Assembly: GCA_030600625.1 (NCBI GenBank)
Contig: JAUVLS010000108.1
Coordinates: 1 to 5,730, forward strand
Length of the DNA: 5,730 nucleotides
Reading direction: 5' to 3'
From: Bacteroidales bacterium
GTDB lineage: Bacteria > Bacteroidota > Bacteroidia > Bacteroidales > UBA12077
In this document: piece after piece, positions 1 through 5,730 of the stretch
How positions within the stretch are numbered: position 1 is the first letter of the stretch
How the letters are laid out: every line of letters starts with the position of its first letter
Notes under the pieces: model-generated
Seen by the model: the letters and a program-made list of their open reading frames with translations, nothing else
Databases searched by the model: none
What the model was told of the DNA's origin: nothing
Made by a program: the position numbers and the translations under genes

Positions 1-252
1 GATTTTATTATTGGAAATCCTGTTGAAGGAACGCCACTTTCATTGGTTTTACTTGTAACCATAATTATTGGTGTCTTTGTTGGCTTATTGTTGTCGTATC
101 CTACCCTTAAAAAATTAAAAAGGAATATTTCTGATAATAATTCAGAAATTACCAAGCTGACAAATATTTTAGAGGAATATAAAAAAGAATACGGTATTCA
201 TAAAAACCAAAATGAAGAAAAAAAACAGGAAGATAAGCCTGAAGAAAAATAG
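1..252 (+). CDS. LapA/DUF1049-like small membrane protein, 5' end missing
   Basis: The reading frame is open from base 1 to the TAG at 250-252, giving 83 residues with no start needed inside the window, so this is the C-terminal part of a gene that begins to the left. An internal TTG at 43 could be read as a start, but it falls at the beginning of the membrane segment and would remove conserved sequence before it. Visible order: a short segment with an N-P-V triplet (residues 6-8), a hydrophobic helix of about 20 residues (about 15-34) with small glycines, then a charged, probably coiled-coil tail ending in a Lys/Glu-rich stretch. The pattern of N-x-V, membrane helix with a G-x-x-x-G-type face, and basic then coiled-coil tail is that of LapA-domain (DUF1049) inner-membrane proteins of about 100 residues. 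In enterobacteria these help assemble lipopolysaccharide. Family assignment is by pattern only; the exact role here is unknown. Confidence 0.6.
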   Translation, partial: DFIIGNPVEGTPLSLVLLVTIIIGVFVGLLLSYPTLKKLKRNISDNNSEITKLTNILEEYKKEYGIHKNQNEEKKQEDKPEEK

Positions 253-258
253 AATAAG

Positions 259-678
259 CTAATTAGATGTTTTCATTAAATGCGTGTTATCAATTGGATA
301 TCCTTTCTTTTTCCATTGAATAATTCCGCCTTTTAAATTATATACTTTATTAAAATTCATTTCTTTGCATATTATTTGTGAGGCTGTTTCGCTTCTATCG
401 CCATCTTCACAATAAACTAAAATATCAGTGTTTTTATCGATTTTTTCCAGAAGCGCTTTTAATAATTCTCTGCTCGAAGCTAAATATGCATTTTTTATTC
501 GTTCCTTCCTGAATTCTTTGTGCAATCTGACATCAATTAACAAAATATCCTTTGTTTCGATTAGTAAATTAAAATCATCGTTATTAATATTTTTATAACA
601 TATATCTGAAGTTTTCTGTGCAAAAGCTGACAGATAGAGTACAAATAATAGTATAAAACTTAAATATGATACTTTCAT
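259..678 (-). CDS. Exported single-domain rhodanese-like protein
   Basis: This is a small sulfurtransferase-fold protein, probably periplasmic. From the ATG at 678 it has 139 residues. The first 20 form a clear signal peptide (Met-Lys, hydrophobic core, then Ala-Phe-Ala before Gln), so cleavage after A-F-A is likely. The mature part is one rhodanese domain: the D-V-R motif with the E-F that follows, the active-site loop C-E-D-G-D-R-S with its candidate catalytic Cys, and the closing G-G-I...W...G-Y-P motif. Rhodaneses pass sulfane sulfur between thiols through a persulfide on this Cys; the donor and acceptor here are unknown. Two earlier in-frame ATGs exist at 693 and 708. I prefer 678 because it gives a textbook signal peptide and because a putative -7 promoter element overlaps the ATG at 708. 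No Shine-Dalgarno sequence is visible at any candidate. The gene converges on the membrane-protein gene, with six bases between the stops, and is divergent from the glycosyltransferase. The usual G-H-I/A-x-G-A segment is degenerate (E-R-I-K-N-A). Confidence 0.88.
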   Translation of the reverse strand: MKVSYLSFILLFVLYLSAFAQKTSDICYKNINNDDFNLLIETKDILLIDVRLHKEFRKERIKNAYLASSRELLKALLEKIDKNTDILVYCEDGDRSETASQIICKEMNFNKVYNLKGGIIQWKKKGYPIDNTHLMKTSN

Positions 679-705
679 TTTATTAAAAATCATCCGATTA
701 CCATA

Positions 706-713
706 CAAATTTA
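706..713 (-). promoter_or_regulatory. Putative Bacteroidota -7 promoter element for the rhodanese gene
   Basis: On the - strand these bases read TAAATTTG, an exact match to the TAnnTTTG -7 consensus known for the primary sigma factor of Bacteroidota. The expected -33 TTTG is only weakly matched, by TTTA about 17 bases further upstream (731-734). If it is used, transcription would begin near 700, leaving a leader of about 20 bases before the ATG at 678 and making the ATG at 708 unusable. An 8-base AT-rich match can arise by chance in such DNA, so this is a suggestion only. Confidence 0.35.
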
Positions 714-779
714 AATTAATAATTCTATTTTAAATCTAGTATGCTTAATTTTACATTATAAATCAAAATTTCATTAGTC

Positions 780-2060
780 ATGAAAATTGGTATTATCATT
801 GGCAGAATTGGTGGTGTTGACGGCGTTGCTCTTGAAACTGAAAAGTGGATCGAAGTATTACGTAAGATGGGTCACGAGATATTTGTTATTTCAGGTCAGT
901 TTGAAGGTCGTAAAATAGACTGTTCGCACGAAACAAGTGTACAAGAAATGTCTTTCTTTTCTCCGGAAAGTTACTGGGAGCAAAAAAAGGCTTTCTTTCA
1001 CCCGGATTTTGATCAAGATGATTTACTTGAACATTGTCATTTATATGCTAAAGTTATTGAAGAAAAAATTGTCAATTGGATTACCAAACATAAAATTGAC
1101 CTTCTTTTTTCAGAAAATGCTTCTTGTCTGCCCTCTCATATTTCAATGGCTTTAGCAATTAAACAAGCTGTTAAAAAAACCGGCAAAGCAATAATTACTC
1201 ATGATCATGATTTTGCCTGGGAGCGTGGAGACAGATATGTTTCACCCCACCCTAAAATTAATGAATTTGTGGTAAATGAATTCCCTCTTCGTTTACCAAA
1301 TAGCTATCATGCGGTTATAAATTTGCATGCACAAAAAACACTAAAGGAAAAATTTAACAGAGATTCTATTGTTGTTCCCAATGTTATGAATTTCGATTTA
1401 CCTTATGGTCAGATAACTGATCATAATAAAGATTTAAAAAATGATCTCGGATTAAACAGCAAAGATATTCTCTTATTTCAGATAACGAGAGTTGTTGGAC
1501 GCAAAGGTATTGAGACTGCAATTAAATTAATTGATAAGCTCAATGATCAGAAAGTTAAACTTATTATTACAGGAAATTATGCCGATGATGCCGGTAGTGA
1601 ATATTATATGAAATTGGTGGATTTAATTCATGAATTAAAATTAAGTAAACAGATTCATTTCGCTTATCATAGTTTTTCATCTAAAAGCCATTCAATTGGT
1701 TCAAATGGTAAATCATATTCATTATCAGATGCTTATGCTCATGCCAGGGCATGTACGTATTTTAGCACTTACGAAGGTTTTGGAAATGCTTTTGTCGAAG
1801 CGGTATTAGCTAAACGTCCTATTTTTGTAAATAACTACAAGCCTGTTTATTGGCCCGATATTGGAAGTAAGGGTTTTAAAGCTGTTATGCTGGAAGATAA
1901 TTTGATAACAGATACAGCATTAAAAGAAATGCAGGAAGTAATTTATACAGAACTTAATAAAGAAATAGCTGAATATAATTACCAGCTGGGCAAGAAATAT
2001 TTTTCTTATGATATTCTTGAAGAAAAGCTGCACGAACTTATTGATATTGCCACTAAATAA
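780..2060 (+). CDS. GT4-type (GT-B fold, retaining) glycosyltransferase
   Basis: This 426-residue cytoplasmic protein has no signal peptide or membrane helix, and its length is normal for GT4. The N-terminal half opens with a beta strand and glycine loop (K-I-G-I-I-I-G-R-I-G-G-V-D-G-V, residues 2-16), the acceptor-side Rossmann domain. A His/Asp/aromatic cluster H-D-H-D-F-A-W-E-R-G-D-R-Y lies at 141-153. The C-terminal donor-binding domain begins near 225, with R237 and R241-K242 placed like the basic residues that bind the nucleotide-sugar phosphates, and I-I-T-G at 262-265. It contains the E-x7-E motif (E332 to E340, in E-G-F-G-N-A-F-V-E) typical of retaining GT4 enzymes. By family knowledge it transfers a sugar from an NDP- or GDP-sugar; neither donor nor acceptor can be read from the sequence. 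No polysaccharide or O-antigen cluster surrounds it, so a small-molecule acceptor is possible. The ATG at 780 is the only start: an in-frame TAA lies at 759-761 with no start codon between. No Shine-Dalgarno sequence is seen. Confidence 0.88.
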   Translation: MKIGIIIGRIGGVDGVALETEKWIEVLRKMGHEIFVISGQFEGRKIDCSHETSVQEMSFFSPESYWEQKKAFFHPDFDQDDLLEHCHLYAKVIEEKIVNWITKHKIDLLFSENASCLPSHISMALAIKQAVKKTGKAIITHDHDFAWERGDRYVSPHPKINEFVVNEFPLRLPNSYHAVINLHAQKTLKEKFNRDSIVVPNVMNFDLPYGQITDHNKDLKNDLGLNSKDILLFQITRVVGRKGIETAIKLIDKLNDQKVKLIITGNYADDAGSEYYMKLVDLIHELKLSKQIHFAYHSFSSKSHSIGSNGKSYSLSDAYAHARACTYFSTYEGFGNAFVEAVLAKRPIFVNNYKPVYWPDIGSKGFKAVMLEDNLITDTALKEMQEVIYTELNKEIAEYNYQLGKKYFSYDILEEKLHELIDIATK

Positions 2061-2064
2061 TTTC

Positions 2065-2085
2065 AATACAATTGGCAATTGTATT
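2065..2085. terminator. AT-rich palindrome in convergent gap, possible bidirectional terminator
   Basis: AATACAATTG at 2065-2074 is exactly complementary in reverse to CAATTGTATT at 2076-2085, with G2075 between them. As RNA it would fold as a nine-pair stem with a GGC triloop. It begins four bases after the glycosyltransferase stop and lies about 30 bases after the hemW stop on the other strand, so it could serve both convergent genes. The stem has only one or two G:C pairs and neither side has a clean run of Ts, so termination strength is doubtful. The site could instead be a protein-binding palindrome. Confidence 0.45.
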
Positions 2086-2117
2086 TGATGTTGTAATAAT
2101 TTGAAATGCAATTTATA

Positions 2118-3245
2118 TTATTCGTAAAAAAATGATCCAATAATATTATCAGATATAAATATGCCTTTTTCTGTTAAAATAAAATTATTGCCCGATTTCC
2201 TTAATAAATTTTCTTTAAGCAAATTTTCTGTTTTTGATAAGAAATATCTTAAATACTTTTTATCAAATTCGTTTTCTAATTTTTCTGTATTTAATCCCCA
2301 CATCGTTCTCAATGATGTAATCACATAATCGTTATATTTTTCCTTTTCTTCTAAAATTTCTTTCTCTAATGGTATTTTTCCTTTCGTTATTGAATCCAGA
2401 TATGCACGAAGATTTGAAATATTCCATTGTCGTGAAGTTAAATTATATGAATGCGCAGAAGGACCTAATCCTAAATACTTTACATACATCCAATAATTTG
2501 TGTTGTGTAATGAAATAGAACCATCTTTTGCAAAATTCGAAATTTCATAGTGTAAAAATCCATTTTCTTTAGTTTTTTCGACTAATAATTGAAATTGTTC
2601 CAAACTTTCTTTTTCGTTTGGCAAATTCAATTTTTGATTTTTTTGTAATTTTTGAAAAAGAGTATTTGGTTCAATTGTTAAATGATAAGCCGAAATATGT
2701 TGAATATTTAACTTGATAGCCTGATCAATGTTTTCTTCCCACTTTTTTAAGCTTAGATCGGGTAAACCATAAATAAGATCAAGGCTTATATTTATAAATC
2801 CTGTTTTTTGTGCTTCTATAATTGAGCTTATTGCCTGATTTACAGTGTGTTTGCGCCGCATTAATTGTAAATCTGAATCGTTAAACGACTGAGTACCAAT
2901 ACTTAACCTGTTTACTCCTATAGTAAAAATTGATTTTAAGTATTTTTCATTCAAATCGTCAGGATTAGCTTCCAGGGTAATTTCATTATTTTGCTCAACT
3001 TGAAAATATTTATAAATTTCTTCTAATATTTTTTCAACATGATCTGAACTTAGCATTGATGGTGTTCCTCCACCAAAATATATGGTTTGTATTTTTTCAT
3101 CACCTAGATATTCTGATTGCAATTTTATCTCTGCACAAATTGCATTAACAAAATCTTCTAAATAAGTTTTGTTTGCAATAGAATAAAAATCACAGTAAGC
3201 ACATTTTTGCTTACAAAAAGGTATGTGTAAATATATTCCGGCCAA
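2118..3245 (-). CDS. hemW: HemW: radical SAM heme chaperone (HemN-like)
   Basis: This 375-residue cytoplasmic radical SAM protein matches the usual HemW length and is clearly shorter than HemN. The [4Fe-4S]-binding motif C-x3-C-x-Y-C is at C11, C15 and C18 and is followed by D-F. True coproporphyrinogen III dehydrogenases (HemN) have a further Cys just after this motif and a longer N-terminus; both are absent. Other family motifs: G-G-G-T-P-S (58-63), E-A-N-P (92-95), R-L-S-I-G-T-Q-S-F (113-121), D-L-I-Y-G-L-P (156-162), Y-E-I-S-N-F-A (233-239) and Y-L-G-L-G-P-S-A-H-S (257-266), then a HemN C-terminal domain to about 370. Characterised HemW proteins bind heme and help insert it into respiratory proteins, and lack oxidase activity. 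The start is TTG: it encodes the conserved first Met of the family's M-A-G-I-Y, and an in-frame TAA at 3258-3260 is also the stop of the upstream gene, leaving no ATG or GTG choice. No Shine-Dalgarno sequence is visible. The 12-base gap suggests co-transcription and perhaps translational coupling with the upstream gene. Confidence 0.93.
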   Translation of the reverse strand: MAGIYLHIPFCKQKCAYCDFYSIANKTYLEDFVNAICAEIKLQSEYLGDEKIQTIYFGGGTPSMLSSDHVEKILEEIYKYFQVEQNNEITLEANPDDLNEKYLKSIFTIGVNRLSIGTQSFNDSDLQLMRRKHTVNQAISSIIEAQKTGFINISLDLIYGLPDLSLKKWEENIDQAIKLNIQHISAYHLTIEPNTLFQKLQKNQKLNLPNEKESLEQFQLLVEKTKENGFLHYEISNFAKDGSISLHNTNYWMYVKYLGLGPSAHSYNLTSRQWNISNLRAYLDSITKGKIPLEKEILEEKEKYNDYVITSLRTMWGLNTEKLENEFDKKYLRYFLSKTENLLKENLLRKSGNNFILTEKGIFISDNIIGSFFYE

Positions 3246-3257
3246 TTTAAAAAAATT

Positions 3258-5730
3258 TTAATCTTTAATATATCCCATTATCACATTAGAAACAGCCCTG
3301 GGTTCCGGAGGAAGTGAATAAATATTTTCTTCATATCGACTATTATATGGTGAGATATTTAATGTTTGCCCGTTAACAACTAAAGTGCTACTACCCCCGG
3401 GATCAAAACCCATAGCTTTTTGAATATTGAACTTTTTCAATATTTCTGCCATATCGAAATGTGTTGCTCCCACCGACTCTCTAATTCTTCCATTAATAGT
3501 TAGCACAATTAGATTTCCTTCATTGTCTATTCCTGCCGCAATTTTTGGCCCTCGCATATCAGTATAGTCTAACCGCGCTGCTTGTGTTTTGATTGAATTT
3601 TGAGTTTTCCATCCCTCCTTTTTCATGTCCAGAATAATTTCACCATTATTAATAAGCATTGGTCCGGCTTCAACAGCATAGTCAATGTTTTCTAATCCAT
3701 TTACCTTAATTTCAAGTTCATCATTAATTTTCCATGATTTTGGAAATTTCTCCTTTGGTATTACCAATGTTAAACCAACAGGCATTATCTTAATATTCTG
3801 TTTATCAGATACAACAACAATATCTTTGATTATATTACCAGCTAATCTGATTACATGGCTTTTTTTAACTACAATTTCTTCATTTTCATACATTAAATCA
3901 TAAAAACAAGGTTTATTTAAATCCTGTTTTGTATTGTATTGATCTTCAGAAAGCTCGATAGCATCTGTTCCACGTGAAACAATGATGCCTTTTGAACAAT
4001 TCACCCGGGAGATATTAACAATACCATTTTTAAAAATTAATGCTGGTTTATTAAAAAGAGGTGCACTTAACATCTTTCCTTCTGATATTAACAATCCTAA
4101 AGGAGAACCAATGTAAGATTCCGGAAGTCCTAACTTACCAACAAGCTCTGCATTAAGAATATAACCTCCATTCCAGGCAATTTTTGCCGTTTTTCCTGAA
4201 TTTGTTTTTAAACTTTTTACAAAATCTGTTACTCTTTTTGTTTTTTTACTTGATTCTGCTATAAATTCCCAGTTCTTATGATTTTTCATATCTGCTTTTG
4301 CAACAACTCCACTCCACGGCATACCATCACCATAAATTCCGCTTACATATTCGTAACTCACTGCTTCTGAATCATTTTCCTTACTTAGTAAATCACCTAT
4401 TACTTTTTTTATTGGCGACATTTTTGTTTCAGCATCTGTTTTTAATTTTTCATACACCTCTTTTTCTCCAAAATCTTCAATTGCCTTTTTAAATTCCTTG
4501 CTTTTTAAATACTTATTAAAATCTTTTGCTGTTTGAACTGGTGTTGGATACGCTAAAGTTGGGCGAATACCAGCAGGAACAAATTGAATAAACCCACTAT
4601 CTAATGGAATTCCCATTATTGCTTCAGTAAGTTTGTCCTCAACTTTTCCGATATGAAATCTATCTATATCAACAATATCAGTCATTACTGATGATTCTTG
4701 TCGGTTTGAAATTATGAAACCTTTTTCTTCTTTTACTTTTTTCAATTTAGAAAGCCCTTCATCTCCTAGTTGATTAAAATGAATCCCAATACATAATTGA
4801 TTTATTTCTATCACCTGTAAAATATTATATTTGTATAGCAATATCAATTCTTCGTCTTGTCCATCAATAATGAAATTCTTGATGCTTTGACTATTGTAAT
4901 TTTCAATTGTTGTTGTTTTGCTTGCCATTACATATATAGGTGATATATAATTAGCATTTTTTTCTATTACTTCTTCGGTTAATTCTTCTTCTATTCTTAG
5001 TTCAAGCCTGGAACGAACCGCTTGCAAAGCAAAAAACTCCAGTTCGTTTTTGATATATTTTCCTGGAAAATAGGCTATAGGTAAATTTGCTTGTAATTTT
5101 TTTATTAAAAATTTTCTGTCATCAATTCCTAAATATGTACTGGAAGTTAGCTGCGATAAAGCCAAATCAAAATCTGTAAAGAAGTGTGCAGTAGTGTTTA
5201 TTTGGGGTTTTTCTTTAGGATTTATAATAAAATGATACAAATAGTTAATTAATCCACTTAATTCCTGAATGGTAAAATCCTGGTACGGATAATTGTCCTT
5301 GTTTCGGTGTCGGTAAGGTAAAGAATGGTCGTGACGTATTTTAACCTCTCCTGATTTATGCAAAAATATTCCTTCAATTGCGTTAAAAAACTTGATTTTT
5401 TGTTTTTCAGGAATGTTATTTATCCTACTATTTATTAGTTCTTTTGCATAATTAAAAGCCATACCACGAAATAATTGTTCTTCAACCCTAAAGTAACTTG
5501 GATCTATTAATGATTTTAATAAAAACATAAATCGCATTCGTCCGTAACCCGGTAAGTATTCTCTATTTTCAGTATTTAATATTTTTTTAAAATCTTCGTT
5601 AGTATAATTACATAATTCTTTATAATCGGAAATGGCTCTTTTTACAATATTCATTGTTTTCCGATTAGACTTAAATTGACGATACATTCGATAACATATA
5701 TCATCTATATTGTTTTTAAGCGAATCTAAA
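3258..5730 (-). CDS. Large protein with C-terminal phosphodiester glycosidase (NAGPA/DUF2233) domain, 5' end probably beyond window
   Basis: An ATG at 5687 would give 809 residues, but the frame stays open without a stop to the right edge (14 more codons), so the true start may lie outside and any signal peptide cannot be judged. Residue numbers here count from that ATG. Residues about 500-807 form a NAGPA-type domain: A-W-N-G-G-Y (504-509), E-A-G-P-M-L (673-678), A-R-L-D...K-I-A-A-G-I-D (704-721), the signature F-D-P-G-G-S-S-T-L-V-V-N-G (761-773), and a closing P-E-P-R-A-V-S-N (794-801). The family includes the enzyme that removes N-acetylglucosamine from phosphodiester-linked mannose; bacterial members are mostly of unknown substrate and often exported. 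Residues 1 to about 490 match nothing I recognise. They look globular, mainly helical at first, with a His-rich patch at 119-127 (H-D-H-S-L-P-Y-R-H), a mixed alpha/beta middle and a Lys/Glu-rich helical stretch at about 385-440. No membrane helix is visible. hemW follows after 12 bases and is probably in the same transcript. Confidence 0.82.
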   Translation of the reverse strand, partial: LDSLKNNIDDICYRMYRQFKSNRKTMNIVKRAISDYKELCNYTNEDFKKILNTENREYLPGYGRMRFMFLLKSLIDPSYFRVEEQLFRGMAFNYAKELINSRINNIPEKQKIKFFNAIEGIFLHKSGEVKIRHDHSLPYRHRNKDNYPYQDFTIQELSGLINYLYHFIINPKEKPQINTTAHFFTDFDLALSQLTSSTYLGIDDRKFLIKKLQANLPIAYFPGKYIKNELEFFALQAVRSRLELRIEEELTEEVIEKNANYISPIYVMASKTTTIENYNSQSIKNFIIDGQDEELILLYKYNILQVIEINQLCIGIHFNQLGDEGLSKLKKVKEEKGFIISNRQESSVMTDIVDIDRFHIGKVEDKLTEAIMGIPLDSGFIQFVPAGIRPTLAYPTPVQTAKDFNKYLKSKEFKKAIEDFGEKEVYEKLKTDAETKMSPIKKVIGDLLSKENDSEAVSYEYVSGIYGDGMPWSGVVAKADMKNHKNWEFIAESSKKTKRVTDFVKSLKTNSGKTAKIAWNGGYILNAELVGKLGLPESYIGSPLGLLISEGKMLSAPLFNKPALIFKNGIVNISRVNCSKGIIVSRGTDAIELSEDQYNTKQDLNKPCFYDLMYENEEIVVKKSHVIRLAGNIIKDIVVVSDKQNIKIMPVGLTLVIPKEKFPKSWKINDELEIKVNGLENIDYAVEAGPMLINNGEIILDMKKEGWKTQNSIKTQAARLDYTDMRGPKIAAGIDNEGNLIVLTINGRIRESVGATHFDMAEILKKFNIQKAMGFDPGGSSTLVVNGQTLNISPYNSRYEENIYSLPPEPRAVSNVIMGYIKD

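Noticed and set aside
714..779. A + strand promoter for the glycosyltransferase
   Set aside because: The best candidate, TAATTTTA at 746-753, misses the final G of the -7 consensus and has no convincing TTTG upstream. In DNA this AT-rich it is not distinguishable from chance.
937..1155. A 72-residue + strand reading frame inside the glycosyltransferase gene
   Set aside because: It lies in another frame of a gene with clear motifs, and its Lys/Leu/Ile-rich content is what an AT-rich shadow frame gives.
1920..2111. A 63-residue - strand frame overlapping the glycosyltransferase 3' end and the convergent gap
   Set aside because: It is antisense to a well-supported gene, has Phe/Ile-rich low-complexity content and no recognisable motif.
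2118..3245. Oxygen-independent coproporphyrinogen III oxidase (HemN) as the name for this gene
   Set aside because: The protein is about 375 residues, starts directly at the M-A-G-I-Y segment, and has D-F after the third Cys where HemN has a further Cys. These are HemW features.
3685..3903. A 72-residue + strand frame within the large - strand gene
   Set aside because: It is fully antisense to the NAGPA domain coding sequence, and its hydrophobic, Ser-rich composition follows from the opposite strand.
4298..4492. A 64-residue + strand frame rich in His and Leu
   Set aside because: It is antisense to the large gene. The His/Leu content mirrors that gene's Lys/Glu-rich helical stretch read backwards.
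1..5730. A defence system, CRISPR array, retroelement or mobile element
   Set aside because: No spaced repeats, transposase, reverse transcriptase, nuclease or toxin-antitoxin motifs were seen on either strand. The genes are consistent with ordinary chromosomal content.

Overview
The window is AT-rich and densely packed with protein genes. It has no rRNA, tRNA, mobile element or CRISPR array that I can see. The base composition, A/T-rich codon use, lack of clear Shine-Dalgarno sequences before the starts, and a TAnnTTTG-type promoter element upstream of the rhodanese gene all suggest a member of the Bacteroidota. This is inferred from style and gene families, not from a marker gene.

Layout, left to right. 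(1) Bases 1-252 on the + strand hold the C-terminal part of a small membrane protein resembling the LapA/DUF1049 family, cut by the left edge. (2) Facing it, with only six bases between the stop codons, is a - strand gene for a small exported single-domain rhodanese. (3) A short AT-rich divergent intergenic region (about 680-779) separates it from a + strand GT-B glycosyltransferase of the GT4 type (780-2060). (4) A 57-base convergent gap holds an AT-rich palindrome. (5) On the - strand lie hemW (2118-3245, TTG start) and, 12 bases upstream of it, a very large gene (3258 to beyond the right edge). The large gene has a C-terminal phosphodiester glycosidase (NAGPA/DUF2233) domain and a long N-terminal part that I cannot assign.

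How the genes work together: the only convincing transcription unit is the large NAGPA-domain gene followed by hemW, which are close enough to be co-transcribed and possibly translationally coupled. There is no obvious functional link between a glycosidase-type protein and a heme chaperone, so the pairing may be accidental. The glycosyltransferase stands alone between a divergent and a convergent neighbour. The window looks like an ordinary chromosomal stretch. The least explained part is the N-terminal region of at least 490 residues in the NAGPA-domain protein.
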